The position numbers and the translations under genes are program-made. The notes under the pieces are model-generated. The model was not told the origin of the DNA. It did no database searches and saw only the letters and a list, made by a program, of their open reading frames with translations. Source: Nereocystis luetkeana (lineage: Eukaryota; Sar; Phaeophyceae; Laminariales; Laminariaceae). From it: a stretch of DNA of 64,000 nt. How positions within the stretch are numbered: the stretch's first letter is position 1; each line of letters opens with the position of its first letter. This document shows positions 11,703 to 21,487 of the stretch, piece by piece. Location of the stretch: assembly GCA_031213475.1 (NCBI GenBank), contig JARUPZ010000005.1, positions 8,986,988 to 9,050,987 on the forward strand, read 5' to 3'.

Positions 11703-11926
11703 TTGTATATCCTTCGAATTGTCATGTTATTATTATTCTCTGCGACGTTCGGGGGGGGGATCCACTGGCGTGGTACGAGAGCCGCGATACCGGCCGCTGA
11801 CTCTCGTTGCCTATCGTACTGCCAGTACCCGGGAGTTCCCCCCCCCAGCCGACTGGCCGGGGCTCAAACAAACGCAGTCTCGGACGACCGAGACCCCCAA
11901 TGGTAGAAAACCATTGACATACCCCA
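11703..11926 (+). repeat. 225-bp direct repeat, copy 2
   Basis: This is the second copy of the repeat at 11091-11315. It differs at only a handful of bases and in the length of its G run. It lies immediately downstream, in minus-strand sense, of the tyrosine recombinase relic. Confidence 0.85.
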
Positions 11927-11946
11927 AATCCGAGGTCGCGTCTATA

Positions 11947-12528
11947 CTACGGTGTTCGGCCCCAAACAGTACCCTGGCCTGGCTGCCTCTGCCCTATCTT
12001 TCCCGTCTCTGCTAGTTTACGAGATACCATACCCGCGTCCTCTGGGTTATTGCGGGTGTACGTCTTGGAGAACTCTGAAGACTTCCATCTACCTTCTCTC
12101 TGGATCGCTCTCTGCGGCACTTCCCCCCCCAGCCGCCAGCGTAGTGGTTGCGGCGATACGCAACGAGTGGAGGCCAACTTCTCTGGAATCCTCGCTTCCG
12201 CTACCAATTCGCGAAGTGCCCCGAGGGCCTGCGTGTACCCCTGCACTCTGATCTCCTTACCGTACCGATACGACGACAGGGGGGCGCTTTCTGGCAACGT
12301 CGGATATCCCGACAACAACTCCACCATGAGAGCGACGGCACCACCGACTGCTCCTACCCCTGAACGCGCCCCGAAGGCGTCGACGCGTGTGCGCACGATA
12401 ACCGACCCTTGCTGAGCCTGGTCGCCTTTATGGCCTCGAAAGGGGACCTCGGTGCCGGTAGCCTGATGCCCCTGCAACGAGGTCAACCCCCGCTCCCCCG
12501 GGACTAACGCTACGTCACCCCTCGTCAA
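11947..12528 (-). CDS. Tyrosine recombinase (integrase-like) C-terminal part, transposon relic
   Basis: The 193-residue minus-strand frame has the end of a tyrosine recombinase. Residues near its last third read QREGRWKSSEF followed by SKTYTR. This resembles the GRW-S-x-F-x-x-Y-x-R block holding the catalytic tyrosine in Crypton, DIRS/Ngaro and phage integrases. Nearer the start, a FRGHKGDQAQQGSVIVRTR block resembles the segment with a conserved K in the same fold. The enzyme would cut and rejoin DNA through a tyrosine intermediate. I cannot tell a Crypton DNA transposon from a DIRS/Ngaro retroelement. It looks like a broken fossil, and neighbouring direct repeats may belong to it. Confidence 0.55.
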   Translation of the reverse strand: MTRGDVALVPGERGLTSLQGHQATGTEVPFRGHKGDQAQQGSVIVRTRVDAFGARSGVGAVGGAVALMVELLSGYPTLPESAPLSSYRYGKEIRVQGYTQALGALRELVAEARIPEKLASTRCVSPQPLRWRLGGEVPQRAIQREGRWKSSEFSKTYTRNNPEDAGMVSRKLAETGKIGQRQPGQGTVWGRTP

Positions 12529-12673
12529 GCCATGTCGCGTGTGCGCACGATAACCGATCCTTGCTGAGCCTGGTCGCCTTTATGGCCTCGAAAGAGGACC
12601 TCGGTGCCGGTAGCCTGATGCCCCTGCAACGAGGTCAACCCCCGCTCCCCCGCGAATAACGCTACGTCACCTC
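12384..12673. repeat. ~138-bp tandem duplication inside the recombinase relic
   Basis: Two copies, offset by 152 bp, start at CGCGTGTGCGCACGATAACC (12384 and 12536) and run to GCTACGTCACC. They differ at only a few positions, so the duplication is much younger than the surrounding decay. Confidence 0.88.
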
Positions 12674-12836
12674 GACAGGCAATGCACGAGGTGTACAATT
12701 CCGGACGAACAGGCGAATATTTCGTCAGACCTCGCAATGAGACCTGTAGCCCCATACCAACGACAGCCAAAGGACTCGGCCACCCGGGCCCCACGACAAG
12801 GCCAGGCCCTGTTCTCGCAACAACGTGTCCCACCAA
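12525..12836 (-). CDS. Tyrosine recombinase relic, upstream piece with a repeated block
   Basis: This 103-residue minus-strand frame ends with a second copy of the GERGLTSLQGHQATGTEV and FRGHKGDQ block of its neighbour. That block is duplicated in the DNA (12384-12521 and 12536-12673). The earlier residues have no clear match. It most likely belongs to the same recombinase fossil. Confidence 0.45.
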   Translation of the reverse strand: MVGHVVARTGPGLVVGPGWPSPLAVVGMGLQVSLRGLTKYSPVRPELYTSCIACRGDVALFAGERGLTSLQGHQATGTEVLFRGHKGDQAQQGSVIVRTRDMA

Positions 12837-13331
12837 ATAGGGCGACGATATACTTATGGGGTACCGGCGGCATTGTGCGACCGTGCCCCCCTTTTAATCC
12901 ACGTTCAACGAGCGGCGACGACGTGGGCAACTCTATTGCAAGTTTACGCGGTGGAAGTGTGACACGGCTGATAGTTTACTAGTAATAGTGCCAGCTTGGT
13001 TGCCCTCCGACGCACACCAAGCTACGAACTCAAGCAACGCCTGGATCTTATCCGTATTGAATGGAGGCGCGTGTCAAAACACGGAGCCCTCAGTAGCCCC
13101 CGAAAACAAAAAACACAAGGTCCAAGACCGGGAACCCTACGTATGAGCTTGGTGAGCCGACGGCGCAACCGACTGGCGGACGAGCTTGCTGCCAGCACTT
13201 CTGAGTCTAGTGCGATGCCCGCTTGCCCCGGACCTGGGCTCCCAACGGACGCTGACCCCGACGTGCAAGCTGTGCCTTTCGCGCTGCTGCTTCCGTACGC
13301 CCTACGATCGGTCTCGCCTCCGCCGAGGGAC
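12837..13331. other. Left flank of the gypsy insertion, no clear gene
   Basis: No domain is recognised on either strand. On the minus strand it may be the N-terminal side of the recombinase relic, because the relic's repeats reappear beyond the gypsy element. The last four bases, GAGG at 13332-13335, are the left target duplication. Confidence 0.4.
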
Positions 13332-13335
13332 GAGG

Positions 13336-13611
13336 TGTTATGATACTGCTTTGTATGAGCTTGAAAGCCCGGTAATTACCTGGGTTCTGGCACTGGGAAC
13401 GTATTTGTAGTACTTGGAAGGCGTATCTTAGGTGGGAAACCAGGGGTTTTCCAGAGAGGCACGAGCGTGGTCCCAGTCTCCGTCGTGCACGAAAGGAATG
13501 AAGTGGCTCTTCTATCTCTAAGCGAACATTAACGTGAGTACCAATGAGTACCGGCTTAATAGGCAGACCTGCCCAGGGATACAAAGTGTCCCGCTGTCCA
13601 TGACCTTAACA
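13336..13611 (+). repeat. 5' LTR of the gypsy element
   Basis: It is 276 bp, TGTTATG...CTTAACA, with short inverted ends TGTTA/TAACA. It matches 25013-25293 along its length. Confidence 0.95.
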
Positions 13612-14769
13612 AGCGGCGTCTTCGGCTTAGGACTTTTTGCCTTTTTGCCGGTACAATTTTTTTTCACTCTGTTTTTGCTTTCGTTTAGCTTTTTTTTAGA
13701 GTCAGTTTGCTCCACTGCACGATGGAGACTCACGAGGAGGGAGGGCCTGCTTCCCCTCGTGGTGGACGAGACACTGAGGCCCAGAGCCGCCCAGTGCCCC
13801 ACCGCCCAAGGCTCGTCGATGGAGACCGAGCGCCTTGTACAACAGACCACCAAGCGGAGCGTGTGTCTCGGCAGGAGCCCCGTGATGACGTGGATCGCGC
13901 GCCTTGTCCAACTCGCCCGTCCGAAGACCCAGGGCTGGGGCCCCTTGGAGAATCTCGAGCAGCTTCCGGCAGACGGACCTCGTTCAAGACCTTTTCCGAG
14001 CCTTCTCGCTCGCCGGGACGAGCTGTCATCCAAGCCACCTGGCTCCGCTGAGAGCGTTGAGCCAGCTTCTTCCGCTCTGGGCCGGAGAGCGTCGGACTCT
14101 TCGGAGCGTGTGGCGCGCGTAACCAGCCAGGCCTTGGGTTTTGCAGTTTTGACTCCCCACTCGTGCCTACTGCCGTCCAAGCCACCTGGCTCCGCTGAGA
14201 GCGTGGAGCCAGCTGCTTCTGCTCTGGGCCGGAGAGAGCCGGACAAACCTCGACGTAGCTTTTTACTGCCGTCCAAGCCACCTGGCTCCGCTGAGAGCGT
14301 TGAGCCAGCTGCTTCTGCTCTGGGCCGGAGAGCGCCGGTCAAACCTGGACGTAGCGTTTTACTGCCGTCCAAGCCACCTGGCTCCGCTGAGAGCGTTGAG
14401 CCAGCTGCTTCTGCACTGGGCCGGAGAGCGCCGGGCAAGCATGGACGTAGCGTTTTCCACGCCACCCAGCTGCGTCCTTCGCCGTCGGATCTACCTGCTC
14501 CTGGGCCAGATGAGAGAGTGATTGAGACTGTTTTTCCGCCTCGCACGATTCCACTGCTGCCCGACCTCGCTCGTACGCGTAGGATAGCCGCGAGCGATGC
14601 TGCCTCTCGTGAATTTTTTCCCGCAACGCGAGCGCACGATGCGATTTTTTCCGTGCCTGAACCACACGATGACCCACTGGATTTCAATATTGAGCCCGCT
14701 TCCCTCGCTGCTGTAGCTGCAAAGAAAGGACGATTCCGCGGGGAAATTCCGTGCTGCTGCGCGTTTTAA
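13534..14769 (+). CDS. Repeat-bearing ORF at the 5' end of the gypsy element
   Basis: The frame gives 411 residues, starting inside the 5' LTR. The middle is built from repeated SKPPGSAESVEPAASALGRR units, and the end introduces the FFPATRAHDA-type unit that continues as a second repeat series. No known domain is seen, and there is no signal peptide or membrane segment I can support. It could be an N-terminal extension of Gag or a leader with little selection on it. Confidence 0.4.
   Translation: MSTNEYRLNRQTCPGIQSVPLSMTLTSGVFGLGLFAFLPVQFFFTLFLLSFSFFLESVCSTARWRLTRREGLLPLVVDETLRPRAAQCPTAQGSSMETERLVQQTTKRSVCLGRSPVMTWIARLVQLARPKTQGWGPLENLEQLPADGPRSRPFPSLLARRDELSSKPPGSAESVEPASSALGRRASDSSERVARVTSQALGFAVLTPHSCLLPSKPPGSAESVEPAASALGRREPDKPRRSFLLPSKPPGSAESVEPAASALGRRAPVKPGRSVLLPSKPPGSAESVEPAASALGRRAPGKHGRSVFHATQLRPSPSDLPAPGPDERVIETVFPPRTIPLLPDLARTRRIAASDAASREFFPATRAHDAIFSVPEPHDDPLDFNIEPASLAAVAAKKGRFRGEIPCCCAF
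14020..14460 (+). repeat. Tandem coding repeat 1 of the gypsy element (four units)
   Basis: Four units encode SKPPGSAESVEPAASALGRR plus a variable tail. The last three are ~96-99 bp apart, and the first has a longer spacer. They lie in a long plus-strand frame (13534-14769, 411 residues). The peptide is Ser/Pro/Ala/Glu-rich and looks disordered. Its role is unknown. Confidence 0.85.
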
Positions 14770-15690
14770 TACTGCTGTTAGAGGGGGAGATGCGGCCGCT
14801 CGTGAGATTTTTCCCGCGTCTCGCCCACAAGACGGCGCACAGGATTCCAGTATTGAGCCTACTTCCCACGCTGCTGTAGCAACAAACAGAGATCCTGGCA
14901 ACTCCAGTACTGGTTCGAGTTGTGCTGCTGTTAGAAGGAGCGATACGGGCGCCCGTGAATTTTTTCCATGCCTCGCTCACATGACGGCACACTGGATTTC
15001 GGTATCGCGCCTGCGTTGCCCGCTGCTGTGCCCGCCCACGCCGTTTCTGCTGAACAATCCAGTACGGCTGCGAGTTTTGATGCTGCTGTTAGAGGTCGCT
15101 CGTGTTTTTTTCCCACGCCTCGCCCACAAGACGGCACACTGGCTTTCGGTATTGCGCGTGCGTTGCACCCGCGCCGTTTCTGCTGGAAATTCCAGTACGG
15201 CTGCGAGTTTTGATGCTGCTGTTGGAGGGAGCGATATGGTCGCTCGTGATTTTTTTCCCACGCCTTGCCCACAAGACGGCACACTGGCTTTCGGTATTGC
15301 GCCTGCGTTGCCTGCTGCTGTGCCCACCCGCGCCTTTATGCTGGAAATTCCAGTACGGCTGCGAGTTTTGATGCTCTTAGAGGGAGCGATATGGTCGCTC
15401 GAGAAATTTTTCCCACGCCTCGCCCACAAAACGGCACACTGCATTTCAGTAGTGCACCTGCCTTTTCCTCTGCCGTAGCCATCCACGCCGATTCTGCTGG
15501 TAACTACAGTACTGCTGCGAGTTTTGAGACTGCTGCTAGAGGGAGCGAGACGGCCGCTCGAGAATTTTTTCCTGCGCCCCGCCCACAAGACGGCATCGTG
15601 GAATTCTGTATAGCGCCTACCATACCCGCTGCTGTAGCGACCCGCGACGATTCTGCTGGAAAATATGCTGAGAAAAAAAAATGATACTGC
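14610..15690 (+). repeat. Tandem coding repeat 2 of the gypsy element (about seven units of ~145-160 bp)
   Basis: Imperfect units are centred on CTCGCCCACAAGACGGCACA, near 14817, 14970, 15114, 15261, 15413 and 15573, with a first weak copy near 14630. In one frame they encode REFFPTPRPQDGT, FGIAPALPAAVP and STAASFDAA-like segments. Units are far more diverged than the satellite at 8045. Confidence 0.8.
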
Positions 15691-15853
15691 TGTTGGAAGG
15701 GACGATGCTTATTATAGCCCCCCCAGTACCGGCGACGTACCTGCACCAAACACACTGGATGTTAGCACACGTACACCCCGTGACGACCGCATATATATCG
15801 CGCCACCTTCTCGGATCGATGCTGGCTCCCCAAGCGCTCGTAGTGCTCGATGA

Positions 15854-16903
15854 ATGGCTCGCCATGCCCTCATCACCGCTAGACAAGTTGCTGAAGCACG
15901 AGCCGTGGATACTGCCACCGCAGCTCCTTCGTTACACGATCCTGAGTTCCGCCGACTGCCGCCCCCTCCGGCCCCGGTGTCCCCCCCTGCCCCGGTGCCC
16001 TGCCCTGCCCCGATGTTTTTCGCCCGTCCCCGACTCAGCATGCCACGGACACCAAAGGCGAAGGAGAAGTCCCCCAGCCCCGCCAGGTCTGCCAGCGGCC
16101 TGAGGACTTACGGCTCCTCTCCCTCGTCGGGAGAGCGGACACCCCAGCGTCCGGGCCGGACGGATTTGGACGACGCTGTGGGCTACGAAGCCCGCAGTTC
16201 CGAGGACAAAGAGCGAACGACGATGCAAGGCGCCGCTAGGGAGACAGCGCTGGACGGGGATCAAGCCCCGCCCCCCCCAACTACCAGAGGCCTGGACCTC
16301 CCTCTCGGTCGAGGCCCAGGCGGCCCTCATCCGGCGCTGGTCAGACGTGCCGGACCTCGGCGGGGGGATCACGGCCTCTTGCAGCCGACGATCACCCCGA
16401 TGTCGCGACGGCCGTACGGGCCTAGACTGCCGCCGAGACCCTCGGAGCGACCTCGGCGGAAACCACCCGCCGCCGGGCGCAGGCGCTCACGGTGGCCGAG
16501 ACTGTGGCATCAGCGGCCGCTCGCACCGTCGCCGACGCTACCACTGCTTCGGAGGCCGCAAACAACTCTTCGAAGGAGGCCGCCGTGGCCTCGGAGGACG
16601 CCGCACGCTCCGCCTCCCGCGCCCAGGACTCCATATCCCGCGCCAGGGAAGCTCTGCGGGCGGCGCGGGCGGACAGCAGCACGGAGCCCCGTCGTGTTGC
16701 CGAGACAAGACACTCAGGGGAGCGCCTTCCCCTCGCCGAGACCGCGACAACCGCCACTCCAGCCCCCGGTTTTGACTCCTCCGCCACGCTCCCTCCTAGC
16801 GCCATCGCGGTCGACGCCTGGATCAAGCGTACCGGGGATCTGGATTTCTTCCAGGGAAGTGTCGCCTGCATGGCCGCCGCCCCAAATTCATGCTTCCCCT
16901 TGA
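15854..16903 (+). CDS. Gag-region ORF, Pro/Arg-rich, gypsy element
   Basis: A 349-residue plus-strand frame, very rich in Pro and Arg, overlaps another open frame (16492-16944) that gives an Ala/Ser/Glu-rich, coiled-coil-like peptide. No enzyme domain is seen. Its position before the zinc-knuckle ORF suggests the N-terminal part of Gag. I cannot say from composition alone which overlapping frame was used. Confidence 0.35.
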   Translation: MARHALITARQVAEARAVDTATAAPSLHDPEFRRLPPPPAPVSPPAPVPCPAPMFFARPRLSMPRTPKAKEKSPSPARSASGLRTYGSSPSSGERTPQRPGRTDLDDAVGYEARSSEDKERTTMQGAARETALDGDQAPPPPTTRGLDLPLGRGPGGPHPALVRRAGPRRGDHGLLQPTITPMSRRPYGPRLPPRPSERPRRKPPAAGRRRSRWPRLWHQRPLAPSPTLPLLRRPQTTLRRRPPWPRRTPHAPPPAPRTPYPAPGKLCGRRGRTAARSPVVLPRQDTQGSAFPSPRPRQPPLQPPVLTPPPRSLLAPSRSTPGSSVPGIWISSREVSPAWPPPQIHASP

Positions 16904-17898
16904 AGGCGGCTTCGAAGGTTGTCTCTGCCGCTCGCGAGCTCTGACTGGACATGCCCGAGGACGACCTCTCCGTTCACGACGCTTGGCTTGTCATGGCGGG
17001 TGACAACTGGAAGGCCCAGCAACGCCGGGAGCACACCATGGCCCTCGTGAAAATCCTGCGGCAGGCGCATGATTTGTGCTCCGCCACCGTTTTTTGGCCG
17101 ACCCCGATGGAGTATGGGCGCCATTGCAAGCGCCGGGCCGACCTCGGCGCCCAGGGACAACGGCTGCCGGACGTCGGACAGGGCTCGGGTCAGGCCCACG
17201 CCCCCTCCACCCCCCTCTCGGACGACAGGACTCACCGACCCCCGGGACACCAACATCGGAAGTCCCCGACGGCTCTGGGGCCCGTGACCACCCCTGCCGC
17301 CGCGATGAGGCCCGGGACCGCCGGCGTCCAAGCACGGGGGGAGCCTCGACAGGCCAAGACGGCAAGGCCCGCCGAGGACAGGGTTCAGACCATGGCAGGA
17401 GCACGTTTCGGCGAAACGGGGCTGGTCGGCGGCGGAACCGGGGCCAGGGGAAGGACAGCTCGAGCGACGGGCGAAATTGGAGCTACCGCCCGCGGGGAGA
17501 TGCGTCTCAGGCCAACTCTTCGAGGCCCTCCACGGACGGCAGCGGCGAAAGCCCCGTTCCCGAAGTCACCACCGGCTCCAAGAGGCAAGTGATTCCCTCG
17601 TTGGTGGAAGTTGCTTCCTCCGCCGCGCTTCTTGGTCGCCTGACCATGTCCGAGGACCGGGCCATGCCCGTGTCGTCTAACCTTGCCCACGCTCGCTCGG
17701 CGGCGATCGACTCCGCCGCCGCCGCCGCCGCCGCCGCGAAAAGCACACCGCAGACGTCCAACGGGCGTACAAACACCTGGGACTGAAAGATATTCCACGC
17801 ATTTCTGTTCTACCTTTTCCCTCCTCGATCAACCCTTCTGACGCCGCGCAGCAATTAACTCGTTCGGTTAAGGCCTCCACGTCTGATATTCTCATGAT

Positions 17899-19224
17899 GT
17901 GCAACGCAGCCACGAAGGCCTCAGTTCTGCCGATTGGATCCCCGGTTGGGAGTACCCCCTCAAGAAATCCTTCGCGCGCGCCATCGCACCTGACAGGCCC
18001 ACGACCGCCCCCCTCACTACCTTGGTGGGTGATTGTTTTTGGCAGGTGTCGCGCGCCCTCGCAGCTGGATCGACGGGACCGGAAGCGTTCACGCTCCTCC
18101 TGAGGCTGCTGAGCAACCACTTCGATCGCACCGACACGGGGGCCAGCTACACCAAGTTGCATAATTTTGGCGTACCTAACGGGACCCCCTCTTGCGATTT
18201 TAGCCGTGCTTTTCGTGGAGTGGTGTCGGCAGCGACGGGGACTGAGCGTGTTTTGGCTCCGGGGGTGGAGGTTGATTTGGAGGTTGTTCGGATGGCAGTG
18301 AACGAACAGTTCCCCAGCTTGATGCCCACGCTGTACCCGGGAGTTTTGGCTACCGTGTCGAGGCCGTTTGGTACTTTGGACGCCATGTGGCTGGCTTTTG
18401 AGACTCTCGCGAATAATAAGACACCTGCCATCAATGGCGAAAAATATTTTTCCATGCCTGCTTCTTGGACGAGTGTGCGGTCATCTGCCCCGTCGGGGCC
18501 CCGGCCCGCCGGTAATGGTCGCGGCCAGGGCCGGACGCTTCCTCGGTCGCCTGTTTGGCCGACGGGGTCGCGCAATAATCCGCATGTGATGAACGTCCAC
18601 AAATCCATCCCTGCCTGCCTCGACCCGTGGTTTGACACCGCTTCCAACTGCTGCCCCCTAGAAGAACACCACTATGCTGAAGTTCACGCTGTTTGCATGT
18701 CCATCCAGACCGAGGACCCCCCTCTCTGGAGCGGTCTACTTTCATCGTCCGCCCGCGCGGCCGCCCTCAGCGAAAACCGAGGCCGCTGTTTGAACTGCCA
18801 CGAAGACTCACACCCCCTCAGACAGTGTAGACATCCCTTTCAAAACCTCAGCGGTATTCTCAACCCCGACCTCGGAACTCTCGGCGACGACGGAGCGGCG
18901 TTCCGTCGTTGGCAAGAACGCATGACCCGACACCGCCGCGAAAATAACTCACGGCCGAACAAGAACAACCACAAGAAAAACAGGCGACGTTCAGGCCATT
19001 CGCGTGGGCAGCATCACGGCCAGGGCCACAGACAAGGTGACGGCTACACCACACACGCGAAACGAGGGCACCAACAGTCTAACTCCGGCTACCACGGTGG
19101 TGGTTCGACCACATCTGCCTTTTCCACCGCGGCTCCCGCGTCGGGGGTTCGCTACGGTGCCTCGCATAATTCGGACGGTAACCCCAACGGACGCCATCCG
19201 GGCACCTTCCGCGCCGGTAACTGA
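17899..19224 (+). CDS. Gag-like protein with CCHC zinc knuckle, gypsy element
   Basis: The 441-residue plus-strand frame has a helical-looking N-terminal half of the kind found in retroelement capsids. It then carries CLNCHEDSHPLRQC at residues 297-310, a C-x2-C-x4-H-x4-C zinc knuckle that binds RNA. The tail is His/Arg/Asn/Lys-rich and basic (about 340-400), also fitting nucleic acid binding. In the family, Gag builds the particle that packages element RNA in the cytoplasm. The NADAR ORF and protease follow on the same strand. Confidence 0.75.
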   Translation: MQRSHEGLSSADWIPGWEYPLKKSFARAIAPDRPTTAPLTTLVGDCFWQVSRALAAGSTGPEAFTLLLRLLSNHFDRTDTGASYTKLHNFGVPNGTPSCDFSRAFRGVVSAATGTERVLAPGVEVDLEVVRMAVNEQFPSLMPTLYPGVLATVSRPFGTLDAMWLAFETLANNKTPAINGEKYFSMPASWTSVRSSAPSGPRPAGNGRGQGRTLPRSPVWPTGSRNNPHVMNVHKSIPACLDPWFDTASNCCPLEEHHYAEVHAVCMSIQTEDPPLWSGLLSSSARAAALSENRGRCLNCHEDSHPLRQCRHPFQNLSGILNPDLGTLGDDGAAFRRWQERMTRHRRENNSRPNKNNHKKNRRRSGHSRGQHHGQGHRQGDGYTTHAKRGHQQSNSGYHGGGSTTSAFSTAAPASGVRYGASHNSDGNPNGRHPGTFRAGN

Positions 19225-20335
19225 CAGGTCGACGGCGGTTCGGCTCCTCCTGCCCGCCCGCCGCCAGCATTGCCGGGAGGAAATACATTGATTTCACAAG
19301 ATACACGCGGCCCAGGCTCGCTCAGCACTCAGCGTCGCCCTGCGCCGCCCCCCTCCCGCGCGTTGCTCCGTACTTCGGACCGACGCAGCGACTCAGCTCC
19401 ACCGGTTCTACCGAGGAGTCCCTGGGTGTCTATTCCGACGTCGGGAGCCCGCGCCTAAAACGCCTCTCCCCTCACCCTGGGCACGAGAGCAGGCGAGATA
19501 AACGCCCCTCTCCCGAACCGCGCGGCATCACGCGTGTCGCGCCGTTGCGTCGTTCTTTTCAGCGAGGGTGTGCCCCTCTTTCAACTCCCGGCCATGCGGT
19601 GGCGGTCGGTTTGAGGTGAAGGCAAACACCAAAACCCCGAGATCTCGGTTGAAACTCGACTCGGCGTTTCCTCGCCATAACGGTGGCCGTTATTTTCCTA
19701 TTAAGGAAGAGTCGACAAGATTAGCTACCTCGTCCCCCTTCCCCACCAGGTCTACAGGACGGAAGCCCTCTCCGGTGGATCCTTTGTTGCCCCCCACCGG
19801 AGCACCGTTCTTGAAGTCGTCTACAGAGTCTGCAGGCCCTCTTTCGTTTTCGCGCACGCCAATACACGTGCGCCGCGCTCCTTCGGCTCCAGTGGAACAG
19901 GAAAAACCTGGTACTGCCCGTCGAGCCAGTGGTGACTCGACAGCCTCCGGTCAGATCAACCGGACTGCATACCCGTTAAATTCGGAAGAATCGCAGCTCT
20001 CGTCAAGCAGAACGGGCTCAGAGCCCCCTGCCCCCTTTGGTCCAGGACAGAGATCATCGGGCGCAGTAAGAGAACCTTCTGGCGATTTTTTGCCTACGGG
20101 CAATGGTGACACTGAACCAGTATACGTGGAACCGGACTCGCCTCGTGCACCAGGGGCTCAGTGTTCTCAGAGAAGAACACTCCCCCAAACACACACCGCA
20201 ACGGCGGCCACCGACGACTCGACATCTTCGGTCTTTGACCCTACTCTCGAGTGTTCAACGGAGCGGGTGGTACTTTTCTGGCACCCCCCCTCCTAGTTTT
20301 CGCTGTGGTCCCCCTCGGTTTTTGTTATTGACGGA
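19225..20335 (+). other. Linker region between Gag and NADAR, low-complexity coding
   Basis: It includes a 242-residue frame (19568-20296) that is Ser/Pro/Arg/Thr-rich with no domain until its end, where it approaches the NADAR region. It may encode an unstructured linker between Gag and NADAR. I cannot assign a function. Confidence 0.35.
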
Positions 20336-20794
20336 GTGACATATTCCTGCGCGGAGCAGTATATGATGGCTGAAAAGGCTCGCCTTTTTCTGGACCACGA
20401 CACAGCAGAGCGGATTATGGCCTCGCCAGACCCTCGCGAGCAGAAACACCTAGGTCGAGGCGTGCATAACTTCGACTGCGCTACCTGGGACCGCGTTCGG
20501 GAAGACGCCGTCCTTGCTGGTTCCTTTGCCAAATTCACGCAGAACCCGGTCATGAAGCAGCACTTATTGAGGACTGGCAACAAAATTTTGGCTGAAGCCA
20601 GCTCTTTTGACCCCGTGTGGGGCATCGGTCTCCGGGAAGACGACCCCGAGGCTCAAGACCCCTCTCGGTGGCGTGGCAAAAATGTTCTCGGGAAAGCTTT
20701 TTCCGCCGTTCGCGACACCCTCCGCTCAAGTGAGGCCGGGTTGGCACCCCCCGCCTCCTCTCATCATTTTGCACTCCGACCAAGACTGACATAA
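20336..20794 (+). CDS. NADAR (YbiA-like) domain protein carried by the gypsy element
   Basis: The 152-residue frame matches the NADAR/YbiA family almost throughout. Diagnostic stretches are YSCAEQYMMAEKA (residues 3-15), the W-D-x-V-R-E-D block (51-57), AKFTQNP (65-71), LLRTGNKILAEASSFDPVWG (77-96), WRGKNVLG (112-119) and VRDTL (125-129). In the family the Glu, Trp and WG/N-LG residues form a pocket for NAD- or ADP-ribose-type ligands. Studied members act as N-glycosidases, such as YbiA on a riboflavin-pathway intermediate and DarT-linked NADAR proteins that remove ADP-ribose from guanosine. The ORF lies between gag and protease on the same strand, so it is probably element cargo. Its target here is unknown. 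The homology call is strong; removal of host ADP-ribose marks is inference. Confidence 0.85.
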   Translation: MTYSCAEQYMMAEKARLFLDHDTAERIMASPDPREQKHLGRGVHNFDCATWDRVREDAVLAGSFAKFTQNPVMKQHLLRTGNKILAEASSFDPVWGIGLREDDPEAQDPSRWRGKNVLGKAFSAVRDTLRSSEAGLAPPASSHHFALRPRLT

Positions 20795-20826
20795 TTCATG
20801 AGAGTTCCCCAGCGCCGCCTCGCCCT

Positions 20827-21261
20827 TTGACCGTGACCCGTGTTTGCCTAGGTCCTCCCTTGGAGTTTTCGACCCAATTTTCTGACGCGCCGGCAGATTA
20901 CAGCCCCGAGGTTTTGGCTGTCGCACCTGGTGTCGACCCCTCCTTCGCGCTGCCAGAGCACGGCCCCTGCCTCGTTGAGGCCACCATTACCCTCGATGAC
21001 GTCTCTTTTACAATCAAAATCGCGATTCACAGCGGAGCTGGCGTTCTTGCACCTTTTGGCTGCGTGGCGCTTCTTGACACTGGCTCCCCACAGACCTTCA
21101 TTCGGCGAGATGTTTTGGATCGCATGCTCGCAGTTGGTGCGGCATCCATCGTGTGCGAGCAGAAATGCGCCCCTCGTTCCTGGGGGGGTTTGGGCGAATC
21201 AACCCCTCTGAAGACATCGACGAGAGTGCTCCTGGAGCGTCCAATTTTTTTGAGAAAATAA
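20827..21261 (+). CDS. Aspartic protease region, gypsy element
   Basis: The frame gives 145 residues. CVALLDTGSPQTFI at about residues 79-92 contains the D-T-G catalytic triplet (Asp84) in the usual hydrophobic setting of retropepsins. In the family the dimeric protease cuts the Gag-Pol polyprotein during particle maturation. It directly follows the NADAR ORF. Confidence 0.7.
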   Translation: MTVTRVCLGPPLEFSTQFSDAPADYSPEVLAVAPGVDPSFALPEHGPCLVEATITLDDVSFTIKIAIHSGAGVLAPFGCVALLDTGSPQTFIRRDVLDRMLAVGAASIVCEQKCAPRSWGGLGESTPLKTSTRVLLERPIFLRK

Positions 21262-21487
21262 GCCTACGTGCTCCCTCGCAGTTTGCGCCTGCCTGGTTCC
21301 TCCCTCGGTGATGCAGCATACAGTACTCCTGGGAAGTGCCAGCTGAATGCGTTTTAATAGCCGTTCCTACCGCTCTCTACCACCTCGCTGCTCCGCCAAT
21401 TTTGGTCTTCCCGGACTGGGACGCTGTAGCCGACGGCTCCCGCCCCTTTCGCGTGTACTCTGACGCTGCGTCGACTGTTTTGGTGCC

